64,000 bases of DNA, from positions 1 to 64,000 of the forward strand of contig JBBDJE010000064.1 of the NCBI GenBank assembly GCA_040880065.1, read 5' to 3'. The translations under genes and the position numbers were made by a program. Shown here piece by piece: positions 54,814 through 63,169 of this stretch (positions within the stretch are counted from its first letter, which is position 1; every line of letters begins with the position of its first letter). The DNA is from Abyssibius sp040880065. Lineage in GTDB: Bacteria; Pseudomonadota; Alphaproteobacteria; Rhodobacterales; Rhodobacteraceae. The notes below the pieces were generated by a model. It had not been told where the DNA came from. It did not search any database and worked only from the letters and a program-made list of their open reading frames with translations.

Positions 54814-55650
54814 ATGAAGCTTTTACGGTACGGGCCATTGGGGCAGGAACGCCCCGGCATGATAGATGGTGAAGGCCGGATTCGCGATCTTTCCGACCAT
54901 GTGACCGACTTTGCCGGCAGCACCGTGGCTATTTCAGCCCTTGAACGCCTGCACCGGATAGACCCGAGGAATCTGCCGCTTGTTTCCGGCCAGCAGCGCA
55001 TTGGCGCCTGTCTGGCCGATGCGCCGAACTTCTATGCGATCGGGCGCAACTATGCCGCTCATGCCGCTGAAACAGGTTCGGAGCTTCCAACCGAACCGCT
55101 GGTGTTCAACAAGGCCACTAGCTGCATTGCCGGCCCGTTTGATGCGGTGCCACTACCAAAGGGCAGCGACAAGATCGATTGGGAGATCGAGCTTGGTGTG
55201 GTTATCGGGCGTGCGGCCAGCAATATTTCTCGCAACGAGGCGCTGGCCCATGTGGCGGGTTATTGCATTGTAAACGATGTATCGGCGCGTGACTGGCAAA
55301 AAGACCGTGGCGGCCAATGGGTCAAGGGTAAATCCGCCCCCGGTTTTGGCCCTATCGGCCCATGGCTGGTGACTGCCGACGAGGTGCCCGACCCGCAGGC
55401 GCTGGCGCTGAACCTTAGCCTGAATGGCGAAATGCGACAGGCGGCCCGCACCTCGGATATGGTCTTTGATGTCGCGCATCTTATTGCCTACATGTCGGGG
55501 TTTTTCGCGCTGCGCCCCGGCGATATTATTGCCACCGGCACACCCGAAGGCGTAGGCCTTGGCGCAAAACCGCCCCGCTTTCTAGCCAAGGGCGATATTT
55601 TGCGGCTGGAAATTTCCGGCCTTGGGCGGCAGGAATATACCGTTAGCTAG
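54814..55650 (+). CDS. fumarylacetoacetate hydrolase family protein
   Basis: The 278-residue protein has the FAH catalytic domain (about 75-275): IGRNYAAHAAE near 88-98, the metal-binding WEIELGVVIGR with its Glu pair near 131-141, VNDVSARDWQ (about 158-167), and GDIIATGTPEGVGLGAKPP near 242-260. Such enzymes hydrolyse or decarboxylate beta-keto or acylpyruvate compounds; the substrate is not deducible. The ATG at 54814 follows ggaaggg. Its stop overlaps the converging NlpC/P60 gene by eight bases. Confidence 0.9.
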   Translation: MKLLRYGPLGQERPGMIDGEGRIRDLSDHVTDFAGSTVAISALERLHRIDPRNLPLVSGQQRIGACLADAPNFYAIGRNYAAHAAETGSELPTEPLVFNKATSCIAGPFDAVPLPKGSDKIDWEIELGVVIGRAASNISRNEALAHVAGYCIVNDVSARDWQKDRGGQWVKGKSAPGFGPIGPWLVTADEVPDPQALALNLSLNGEMRQAARTSDMVFDVAHLIAYMSGFFALRPGDIIATGTPEGVGLGAKPPRFLAKGDILRLEISGLGRQEYTVS

Positions 55651-56407
55651 GCAGGCGGCGGCGATGTGTGACCGGCCCACCGCCCGAATCCGCAATGCGC
55701 ACGGTTGCAGCTTTTAGCGGTTCCACCGCCACCTGCATTTTATAGGCATTGGCGTGGAGCATGTTTTCATCATCGAGCATGATGCCCACATGGCCACGCC
55801 AGAACACCAGATCGCCACGCCGTAGCGGCCCGACAACCGACGCGCCCAGCGCTTCCTGCATATCGCTATCACGCGGGGCAGATTGCCCGGCGGCTTGCAA
55901 GGCAAGTTGCACAAGGCCCGAACAATCAACCCCTGTATCCGCCCGCCCACCCCACAGGTAAGGCGCGCCAATAAACGCGGTGGCAACGGCAACATGGTCT
56001 TTTGCCGCGGCATCCGTCAGATGCTGGGTGAAGACAAACCCTTTTGCCGTTTTTGAAAACGCGCCACTTGTGGCAACCACAAAAAGCCGCGCGCCAAAGG
56101 GCAGGCGCGCATTTGCGGGTGATTTCAGATCAGCCCGTTCATACAAAAAACTGCCCTGCACGTTCAGGCGATGCGTTGGTTCGGCCCATGCGCCAAGCGC
56201 AGATGATGCAACCCAGCCCATATAGCCGCAATCAGCCTGCCCGTAGGTGAAGCCGCTCTCGGTTGCGAATGGCGTAAAGCCTTCGCCCCAGAGCAACTGG
56301 TTTTCACGCGCACCGCCGGGTGTTGCCATTTGGTCGGCAACTGCATGCAGAATGCGCTGTTTGGCACCGGGTGAACCGCGCATGGGGGTCAGCCGCGGGC
56401 CGCTCAT
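55643..56407 (-). CDS. NlpC/P60-family peptidase
   Basis: The 254-residue protein has SH3-like sequence in the N-terminal half (about 55-120) and a C-terminal NlpC/P60 domain with the catalytic Cys in DTGVDCSGLVQLALQAAG (about 156-173) and the His in GHVGIML (about 205-211). These enzymes cut peptide bonds in peptidoglycan stems. No clear signal peptide is seen, which is odd for a wall enzyme. It overlaps the leucyl aminopeptidase gene in ATGA (56404-56407), an order I regard as common in this group. Confidence 0.88.
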   Translation of the reverse strand: MSGPRLTPMRGSPGAKQRILHAVADQMATPGGARENQLLWGEGFTPFATESGFTYGQADCGYMGWVASSALGAWAEPTHRLNVQGSFLYERADLKSPANARLPFGARLFVVATSGAFSKTAKGFVFTQHLTDAAAKDHVAVATAFIGAPYLWGGRADTGVDCSGLVQLALQAAGQSAPRDSDMQEALGASVVGPLRRGDLVFWRGHVGIMLDDENMLHANAYKMQVAVEPLKAATVRIADSGGGPVTHRRRLPS

Positions 56408-57786
56408 TTCAAATGCGCTTCGATCGCGGCGAGCATGGCGCGGGCAGCTTGCATTTCGCCACCTTTCGGTCGGGCTGGCAGCGCGGCGGGCACCCAGCCG
56501 TAAAGGTCGAAATGCACGAAGGTGCGGGCCTGCTCCACGAAGCGGCGCAGGAACAGCGCCGCGGTGATGGAACCGGCCATGCCGCCGCTTGGTGCATTGT
56601 CAAGATCGGCGATACCCGGTTCGATAAGCGAGTCATAGGGCGTGTGGAATGGCATGCGCCAGAGCGGGTCGGCCTTCATGCTGCTCGCCTCGGAAATTTG
56701 CCCGGCGAAAGTATCGTCATCGGTGTAAAATGGCGGGATATCGGGGCCAAGGGCCACGCGCGCTGCGCCGGTCAGCGTGGCAAGGCAAAGCAGAATCTCG
56801 GGGCTTTCCTCGTCGGCCAGGGTAAGTGCGTCGGCCAGCACAAGGCGGCCTTCGGCATCGGTATTGTTGATCTCGACCGTCAGACCTTTGCGCGAGGTCA
56901 GAATGTCTTGCGGGCGGAACGCATTGGCCGAGACCGAATTTTCAACCGCAGGCACAAGCAGGCGCAGGCGCACCGGCAGGTTCAGCTCCATAATCATCTG
57001 CGCAAGGCCGATGGCTGTGGCCGCGCCGCCCATGTCCTTTTTCATCAGCCCCATGCTTGCGGCAGGCTTCAGGTTCAGCCCGCCGGTATCAAAGCAAACG
57101 CCCTTGCCGACAAGGGTGATTTTCGGGTGGTTTTCATCCCCCCAGATCAGGTCGACCAAACGCGGCGCGTCTGTAGCGGCGCGGCCGACCGCGTGGATCA
57201 TGGGCAGGTTTTCCTTCAGCAGATCATCGCCCACAATAGCCGAAACTCTTGCATTGTGGCGCAGCGCAAGCGCGGTAATCGCGGCTTCGAGCGCTGCGGG
57301 CGTCATATCATTGGCGGGGGTGTTGATCAGATCGCGGGTCAGGTAGGTGGCGCGTGCTTCTGCCAGAATGCGTGCGGCATCTATCCCGTTGGGGGCAACA
57401 AGCCGCGCAGCCTGGCTTGCCTGCTTGCGATAGCGGTCAAACCGGTAGGCTGCAAGCAGCCATGCCAGCGCAGCTTCGGCGCGCTCGCCTGCATCCAACC
57501 CGTCGGCGAAACGATAGTCACCTTCAGGCAGTCTGGCGGCGATTGTCGCCATATGGAAGCGACCGCGCGCGCGCGCGGCTTCATCGCCCCAACCAACCAG
57601 CACGGCGCGCAGGCTGCCGTTAGCATTGGGAATAAGCGCAAGCTCCCCCAGCTTGGCCGCAAAGCCCGACCCCGTTACCCAAGCGTGCGCCGCATCGTCG
57701 AGTGCCGCCAGCGTTTGGGGCAGGTTTTGCGGGGTAACGGCGTGAATTGGTGTGGCATTTTCGGCGCTTGAAAAGCTGGCAGACAT
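56404..57786 (-). CDS. leucyl aminopeptidase (M17 family)
   Basis: M17 aminopeptidases remove N-terminal residues using two metal ions. The 460-residue protein has the metal and catalytic residues in LVGKGVCFDTGGLNLKP (about 225-241, with Lys228 and Asp233), KKDMGGAA (249-256), and the signature NTDAEGRL (308-315). The N-terminal domain is divergent, as usual. A good aaaggag site precedes the ATG at 57786. It and the NlpC/P60 gene form a unit that may recycle wall peptides, an inference from overlap only. Confidence 0.93.
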   Translation of the reverse strand: MSASFSSAENATPIHAVTPQNLPQTLAALDDAAHAWVTGSGFAAKLGELALIPNANGSLRAVLVGWGDEAARARGRFHMATIAARLPEGDYRFADGLDAGERAEAALAWLLAAYRFDRYRKQASQAARLVAPNGIDAARILAEARATYLTRDLINTPANDMTPAALEAAITALALRHNARVSAIVGDDLLKENLPMIHAVGRAATDAPRLVDLIWGDENHPKITLVGKGVCFDTGGLNLKPAASMGLMKKDMGGAATAIGLAQMIMELNLPVRLRLLVPAVENSVSANAFRPQDILTSRKGLTVEINNTDAEGRLVLADALTLADEESPEILLCLATLTGAARVALGPDIPPFYTDDDTFAGQISEASSMKADPLWRMPFHTPYDSLIEPGIADLDNAPSGGMAGSITAALFLRRFVEQARTFVHFDLYGWVPAALPARPKGGEMQAARAMLAAIEAHLK

Positions 57787-57908
57787 GGAAACTCCTTTGT
57801 GACTACGCGCAGCTTAGTCCCTTGCCAAAGGAAGGTGAAGTGCAGTGATGGGGTTGAGTTCTGACGAAAAAGGCATCATTTATACCCAAACAAAATGGGT
57901 GGTTGATC

Positions 57909-58562
57909 ATGAAACACGCAAAGCCGTTGCCAACATTTCTGAGCAAAAGATTCGCTGGCTGGAAGGCAACGACCTATACCGAAAATTCCGCCTGGTATGC
58001 GCGCCTTGCCGATGAGGGCCAGCGCCCGCGTGCGATGATCATTTCGTGTTGTGACAGCCGCGTGCATGTGACCAGCATTTTCGGCGCGGAAACCGGCGAG
58101 TTTTTCATTCACCGTAACATTGCCAACCTTGTGCCGCCCTATATGCCCGATGATGATTTGCACGGCACATCGGCGGCCATTGAATATGCGGTGCGGTTTT
58201 TGAAGGTCTCCAATTTGCTGGTGGTCGGGCATTCCAACTGTGGCGGCGTGAGCGCCTATCATGACCTGTGCGACAATACCGGCAAGGAATTAAGCGGCGA
58301 GTCAGAGTTTATTGGCCGCTGGATGGAAATTCTGAGGCCCGGCTACGAGAAGCTGGACTCAGGCGAAACCGACCGCAGCAAACGGCTTACGCAGCTTGAG
58401 AAAAATGCCGTATTGGTAAGCTTGGAAAACCTGATGAGCTTTCCCTTTGTGGCGGATGCGGTCGAGGCTGGCACGCTGAGTCTGCACGGGTTGTGGAACG
58501 AAATCCGCAATGGCGAGTTGGAATTTTACGATGCGGCCAGCGGCACATTCCGCTCGGTCTAG
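57909..58562 (+). CDS. beta-class carbonic anhydrase
   Basis: Carbonic anhydrase interconverts CO2 and bicarbonate with zinc. The 217-residue protein carries the zinc ligands Cys47 with the Asp49/Arg51 dyad in SCCDSR (46-51), and His108 and Cys111 in VGHSNCGG (106-113). FIHRNIANLVPPY (about 66-78) and AAIEYAVRFLKV are typical. The ATG at 57909 is chosen over the in-frame TTG at 57903. It stands alone with a terminator downstream. Confidence 0.94.
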   Translation: MKHAKPLPTFLSKRFAGWKATTYTENSAWYARLADEGQRPRAMIISCCDSRVHVTSIFGAETGEFFIHRNIANLVPPYMPDDDLHGTSAAIEYAVRFLKVSNLLVVGHSNCGGVSAYHDLCDNTGKELSGESEFIGRWMEILRPGYEKLDSGETDRSKRLTQLEKNAVLVSLENLMSFPFVADAVEAGTLSLHGLWNEIRNGELEFYDAASGTFRSV

Positions 58563-58570
58563 CCCTGTTT

Positions 58571-58594
58571 GGCCCCGCAGAAGCGGGGCCGTTT
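58571..58594. terminator. terminator between converging genes
   Basis: GGCCCCGC (58571-58578) pairs perfectly with GCGGGGCC (58583-58590) around AGAA, followed by GTTT. It lies between the carbonic anhydrase stop and the converging gene's stop at 58599 and can serve both. Confidence 0.65.
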
Positions 58595-58598
58595 GGCG

Positions 58599-60260
58599 CT
58601 AGTTGCCTTCCATATAAAGTTCCATATCCGATGGCCAGCCAAGCTCGTAGCCAAAGGTGATGGACTGTTGCGCGCCCACAGCAAGGGTCAGATCCCACGC
58701 CACAACGCCGCGTTTGCCGTCAACTCCGGTTTCGGTAATGCGTGGGCTGGCAGAAACATTCACCGTCAGGTCTTCTTGTTCCGACACTGGAATGCGGTCG
58801 AGAATGCGCAGATCAAACGGCATGGCAGTTACATTTTCGGCGGTAATTACAAAACGATCCCCGCGCCGGTTGGACGAGGTGAAAACGCCGGTATCGCCCT
58901 CTTCGCGTGATAGAATGCGGTGGCTGACAAGCAGACCTTCAATTGCGCCAAAGGGTATATCAATCGTGTTTCCGGCGGCTGTGAGCGGGAGTTGAAACGC
59001 GCCGATCATCGCACCATCGCGGAACAGGCGGGCATTGCCGGGCAGCAAAACCTCGTCGCTGCCATTGGTCACTTGCGCCATATAAAACGCCGTGGCATCG
59101 CTGCGCGGCACGGCAAGGGCGGTCACCTCGACATCCATTTCCTTGCGATCAAGCGCAAGCTGAACCTCGGTGCCATCACCGGCCAGCGATACGGCATCGG
59201 GCATGGAATAGACAACCGTTTGCCCCTGAAAACTGGCTACAGCCGCCAAAACGCGGGCGCGTGGGGCTTCTTCTGCCCTGACCATGGGTGCGGGCGGCGC
59301 GGCCATCGCGATCGCCCCCATCGCATCAGCAGCTTCAAGCCGCATGGGTGGATCTATCCGCGCGATCAACGCATAAATCTCGCTGGGCGCGCTTTGGGCG
59401 CTTGGCATGGCGGTGGAAAGCGTCAGCGCAATATCCTCCCAGTTTTCGCCGGTATCCTGCAGCACCTGAATGTTGCGCTCAACCAACAGCGCCGGTGTCT
59501 CGCCAAGGCTGAGGCTGATATCGTAAAGCGGCCGCCAAAAGGCCGGCCCGACCAGATAGCTGATTTCCAGCATGCCCGATGTTGCCGCTTCGGCTGATAC
59601 GGCGATGGAAAGGCGCGGGCTGTCATTTTCCGGCAGCAGCAGCGCTGCAAGGCGCTGGCGGGCCCTGGCTACTTCTAGGACTAATTCGTTACGCTCGGCG
59701 CGCAAAGCCGTGGCATCAATGCGCGCCTGCAGGGCGGCGGCAAAAGCGGCATTGGTTTCCTCGCCAATCATCGCGGCTATGGCGCGCAGGTCTTCGGCGC
59801 TTGCACTATCTAGCTGGTCGGCAGCCTTTGTCTGGCCGACAGCGTTCAAAAACGCGATTTGCGCTTCGGCGGCGCGCTGGCGAAGGGTTGCGCCCTCAAC
59901 CTCATAATCCTTGGCCTGCACAGCGGCTTCAAGCCGTTCTATCTCGGCCTCGATCGCGCGGCTTTCGGGGGTGGCAACGGGTTCACTTGGCGGCAGGTTG
60001 TTGCGGCGCATCTCGAATGTGCCCAGCGTAAAATCGCCCTGCCCGACAATGCGCAGGGTTGAAAAGTCAAACGCATCGGGTAGGTCGGATATGATGACAT
60101 GATGCGCGCCTGCATCCACATCAAACGGCACCATGCGGGTGACTTTGGCACCTTGCGGGTAGACCGTGGCCGCCGTAATGGCGCTGTTAACGGGAATATC
60201 TTCAGCCCAGGCCGCATGGGCCATAAGGGCAATAATGCTGGTATAAACGAGCGTTTTCAT
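58599..60260 (-). CDS. DUF4139/DUF4140 (mucoidy-inhibitor-A-like) exported protein
   Basis: The 553-residue protein has a signal peptide (likely cut after AWA at residue 19), an N-terminal DUF4140-like part (about 28-110; ATVYPQGAKVTR), a coiled-coil stretch (about 110-215, Ala/Glu/Arg-rich), and a large DUF4139-like C-terminal domain with SYLVGPAFWRPLYDI (about 236-250) and RRGDRFVITAENVTAMPFDLRI. Relatives are named for an effect on mucoidy in Escherichia coli; the mechanism is not known to me. It is probably periplasmic or secreted and monocistronic. Confidence 0.8.
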   Translation of the reverse strand: MKTLVYTSIIALMAHAAWAEDIPVNSAITAATVYPQGAKVTRMVPFDVDAGAHHVIISDLPDAFDFSTLRIVGQGDFTLGTFEMRRNNLPPSEPVATPESRAIEAEIERLEAAVQAKDYEVEGATLRQRAAEAQIAFLNAVGQTKAADQLDSASAEDLRAIAAMIGEETNAAFAAALQARIDATALRAERNELVLEVARARQRLAALLLPENDSPRLSIAVSAEAATSGMLEISYLVGPAFWRPLYDISLSLGETPALLVERNIQVLQDTGENWEDIALTLSTAMPSAQSAPSEIYALIARIDPPMRLEAADAMGAIAMAAPPAPMVRAEEAPRARVLAAVASFQGQTVVYSMPDAVSLAGDGTEVQLALDRKEMDVEVTALAVPRSDATAFYMAQVTNGSDEVLLPGNARLFRDGAMIGAFQLPLTAAGNTIDIPFGAIEGLLVSHRILSREEGDTGVFTSSNRRGDRFVITAENVTAMPFDLRILDRIPVSEQEDLTVNVSASPRITETGVDGKRGVVAWDLTLAVGAQQSITFGYELGWPSDMELYMEGN

Positions 60261-60310
60261 CTGGCTGGCTCCGCAATCAATGATAGCACAAGCCTTGCCG
60301 AATGCGGCCG

Positions 60311-60339
60311 CAAAAGCAAGCGGCGCCCACAGGCGCCGC
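60311..60339 (-). terminator. terminator-like hairpin after asd
   Basis: GCGGCGCC and GGCGCCGC (60320-60327 and 60332-60339) form a perfect 8-bp stem with a 4-base loop; on the minus strand TTGCTTTTG follows. It lies about 24 bases after the asd stop. Confidence 0.6.
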
Positions 60340-60362
60340 AGGCAATGCGCGGAATTGCGCGC

Positions 60363-61385
60363 CTAGCCTTTCTTCAGAACCCGGCGGCCCAGCAATTCGG
60401 CAATTTGCACGGCGTTCAGCGCGGCACCCTTGCGCAGATTATCCGACACGCACCACAGGTTGATGCCGTTATCAATGGTCGGGTCTTGGCGGATGCGGCT
60501 GATATAGGTGGCGAACTCGCCCACGCATTCCACCGGCGTGATATAGCCGCCATCCTCGCGCTTATCGATAACCATAACGCCCGGCGCTTCGCGCAGAATG
60601 TCACGCGCTTCGGCCTCGTCGAGATGGTCTTCAAACTCGATATTGATCGCCTCGGAATGGCCAACAAAAACCGGCACACGCACGCAGGTTGCGGTGACCT
60701 TGATCGTTTTGTCGACGATCTTTTTGGTTTCGGCGACCATTTTCCATTCTTCCTTGGTCTGCCCGTCTTCCAAAAACACATCAATATGCGGGATCACGTT
60801 GAAGGCGATCTGCTTGGTGAATTTCTTCGCCTCATGCTCTTGCCCCGGCACGTAAATGCCCTTGGTTTGCAGCCAAAGCTCGTCCATGCCTTCCTTGCCC
60901 GCGCCAGAAACAGACTGGTAGGTGCTGACGACAACGCGCTTGATGCGCGCTCGGTCGTGCAGCGGTTTCAACGCCACGACCATTTGCGCGGTGGAGCAGT
61001 TTGGGTTGGCGATGATGTTCTTGTTCTTATACTGCTCGATCGCGTCCGGGTTCACCTCGGGCACGATCAGCGGCACAAGCGGGTCATAGCGGTAAAGCGA
61101 GCTGTTATCGATGACGACACAACCAGCCTTGGCGGCGATGGGTGCATATTTCTTTGTGGCCTCCGAGCCGATGGCAAATAGTGCCATGTCCCATCCGGCA
61201 AAGTCAAACCCGTCAAGGTCTACGCATTTCAGGGTTTTATCGCCAAAGCTGCATTCGGTGCCAAGCGAGCGGCGGCTTGCCACAGCGGCGATCTTGTCGA
61301 CGGGAAATTCCCGTTCGGCCAGAATGTTCAGCATTTCGCGGCCCACATTGCCTGTGGCGCCAACAACGACGATATTATAGCCCAT
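60363..61385 (-). CDS. asd: aspartate-semialdehyde dehydrogenase
   Basis: Asd reduces aspartyl phosphate to the semialdehyde, the branch point to lysine/diaminopimelate, threonine and methionine. The 340-residue protein has the NADP loop VVGATGNVGREML (7-19), the active-site Cys130 in NPNCSTAQM, and VSGAGKEGMDELW (about 158-170). It starts at the ATG at 61385. It is divergent from the gene at 61557 across 171 bases that hold both promoters. Confidence 0.96.
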   Translation of the reverse strand: MGYNIVVVGATGNVGREMLNILAEREFPVDKIAAVASRRSLGTECSFGDKTLKCVDLDGFDFAGWDMALFAIGSEATKKYAPIAAKAGCVVIDNSSLYRYDPLVPLIVPEVNPDAIEQYKNKNIIANPNCSTAQMVVALKPLHDRARIKRVVVSTYQSVSGAGKEGMDELWLQTKGIYVPGQEHEAKKFTKQIAFNVIPHIDVFLEDGQTKEEWKMVAETKKIVDKTIKVTATCVRVPVFVGHSEAINIEFEDHLDEAEARDILREAPGVMVIDKREDGGYITPVECVGEFATYISRIRQDPTIDNGINLWCVSDNLRKGAALNAVQIAELLGRRVLKKG

Positions 61386-61556
61386 TACGCGATTCTCCTG
61401 AAAATACGGGGCGGATGCGTCGCGGTTCTAGCGGTTGTTTTGCCAAGAATAAACGCCAAAACGCCATGACCACCGTAAAACCGCAGGTTTGTGTTTTGCG
61501 GTGCAGGGATGCTGTGCGATAGAGATTGTCTGAACAGCCCGCAGGACAGGAAAGCC

Positions 61557-62057
61557 ATGACGATGGATGAAGGCGATATTCACATCAAAGTGCAGGCAAG
61601 CAAGGCCGCAGCGTGGTTTTTCGTAGGCTTTGTCGGGTTGATAGGTCTGGCGTTTTTCCTGGGCGGCCTTGCGGGGCTGTTTGATAACCCGGATGCCGAC
61701 GGCGTCGTGCTGGTTTTGCTTGGCGCGGCTTGCCTGTTTTTGGCAACACGGCTTGGCAGGCATTTCCTGTTGCCGCGCATGACCGTTGGGGCTGACCAGT
61801 TGGTGGTGCGGCCATTCTGGGGGGGGACCGTGGTTTGGCCCTTCGCCACTGCTGTAAGCTGGAGCACGCGCCGGCAATTGATTGAAAAGTCATGGCGCGG
61901 CCGAAGACTGCCTATTCCCATCACCATTGAACGGCTGGTGCGCACCGATCAATCCGGCAAGGAACATGTGCTGGTTTTGCCCGGATTTGCCGGGCAGAAC
62001 GAACGGATGCTGAAGGCGATTGCCCAACGCAGTGGTAAGCCGGTAACAGCGGATTAG
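61557..62057 (+). CDS. small two-helix membrane protein, unknown
   Basis: The 166-residue protein has a short acidic N-terminus, two adjacent hydrophobic segments (about 16-36 and 47-62), then a soluble part with strand-rich sequence (VGADQLVVRPFWGGTVVWP near 73-91), a layout like small PH-domain membrane proteins. I do not recognise the family. An aggaaag site precedes ATG 61557; another ATG two codons on (61563) is also possible. It is between asd and tRNA-Pro with no functional link visible. Confidence 0.55.
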   Translation: MTMDEGDIHIKVQASKAAAWFFVGFVGLIGLAFFLGGLAGLFDNPDADGVVLVLLGAACLFLATRLGRHFLLPRMTVGADQLVVRPFWGGTVVWPFATAVSWSTRRQLIEKSWRGRRLPIPITIERLVRTDQSGKEHVLVLPGFAGQNERMLKAIAQRSGKPVTAD

Positions 62058-62117
62058 GTTACAAGCTGCGCGGTGCGCGAACGCGACCTTTTGGCAGGGG
62101 TATTGGATTGGCGGGAC

Positions 62118-62194
62118 TGGTCGGAGTGAGAGGATTCGAACCTCCGACCCCCTGCTCCCGAAGCAGGTGCGCTACCAGGCTGCGCTACACTCCG
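62118..62194 (-). tRNA. tRNA-Pro (anticodon CGG)
   Basis: The minus strand folds into a full cloverleaf: acceptor CGGAGTG/CACTCCG, D arm GCGC with AGCCTGGTA loop, anticodon stem CCTGC/GCAGG with loop TTCGGGA (anticodon CGG, reading CCG), and T arm with TTCGAAT. The discriminator is A, and CCA is encoded (62118-62120). CCG is an abundant proline codon here. The region 62058-62117 and 62195-62331 otherwise hold no gene. Confidence 0.97.
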
Positions 62195-62331
62195 ACGGGG
62201 TCGGATTTACTGCCAAATCCTCTGGCGCACAAGATCATTCTGGAAATCTTCTGCGCGGGTCGGAAATTCAGGTTTGACCTCTTCGACAGTCATGTTAGTT
62301 TTTCGCTTTAACTTAGATCATTGGAGCGCGC

Positions 62332-63090
62332 ATGGCCGGTATTGATATCTATAAATTCGATTATCCAAAGGAACTTACCGATGCTGACTGGCAGAAGGCC
62401 AAGGGTAAAATTGGCAAGTTGCATAAAACCGGGCTTGGGGCCGAACTGACAAGGGGCGAGGCGCTCTTCAAATCGGTCGACAAAACGGTGCTAGACCCGT
62501 CGTCAAACCCGCATAAAACCTATGAATCGCTTGCAGATGCGGTAAAGGCCGCAAAAGCACACTATGCTGACAAGGTGCTGGCCGTATCCAAGCACATGGA
62601 TAAAATTATTGCAGCAGCCGACGCAGCCTCGGCCAAATTGAAAAAGGCGGTCGGCGGTGGAAGCGCTGCCAAAGCAGCAGACGCAGTGAAGAAAATGGCC
62701 GAGCAATTCCGCGTGACCTGCAAAAGTCTCGATCTTGAAACACCGATTGCCAAGGTGAAGGCCGATATTGACAAGAAGAACATGCTCGCCGCCAAATTGA
62801 TGAAGCAGTCAATTTCCAAATGGGCGACTGGCGCCAAGGCTTTCTTGTCAGACCCAACCTGGCAAAGCTGGGATTCAAACGTCAAACAGCAAGGTCGCAG
62901 TGTTTCCAACTCGGTTGCCCAGTTGCAGGAATATCGCGCCCAATTCTGGAAGGACTTTGAAAAGTTCAAGGGGTTTGACGCCACGACACTTGGTTTGAGC
63001 AAGGACGACCCCAAACTTGGCGATAAAATGTCGAAGCTTGTGAAGCTGGCAACGGTGCAAGTTAAGGCCATCGCCGCCTTCAAGCCCTAA
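62332..63090 (+). CDS. Lys/Ala-rich helical protein of unknown function
   Basis: The 252-residue protein is rich in Lys, Ala, Asp and Ser, with long predicted helices (about 75-175; repeated AxxAxxK patterns) and no signal peptide, membrane segment or catalytic motif. It starts MAGIDIYKFDYPKELT. An upstream ggagcg site fits the ATG at 62332. Composition and codon use look less GC-biased than the neighbours, and it sits next to a tRNA gene, which could fit acquisition by transfer, but no integrase or repeat is present. A strong terminator follows. Confidence 0.6.
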   Translation: MAGIDIYKFDYPKELTDADWQKAKGKIGKLHKTGLGAELTRGEALFKSVDKTVLDPSSNPHKTYESLADAVKAAKAHYADKVLAVSKHMDKIIAAADAASAKLKKAVGGGSAAKAADAVKKMAEQFRVTCKSLDLETPIAKVKADIDKKNMLAAKLMKQSISKWATGAKAFLSDPTWQSWDSNVKQQGRSVSNSVAQLQEYRAQFWKDFEKFKGFDATTLGLSKDDPKLGDKMSKLVKLATVQVKAIAAFKP

Positions 63091-63109
63091 GCGCACAGCG
63101 AAAAAAAGC

Positions 63110-63139
63110 AAAAGGGCCATCCTCGCGGCGGCCCTTTTT
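63110..63139 (+). terminator. rho-independent terminator after the gene at 62332
   Basis: AAAAGGGCC (63110-63118) pairs with GGCCCTTTT (63130-63138) around an 11-base loop, with the T run as part of and beyond the stem. It sits 20 bases after the stop; leuB converges from the right. Confidence 0.85.
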
Positions 63140-63169
63140 AGTTGTCGTTTGGCGTCGCTTTTGGTGTAG

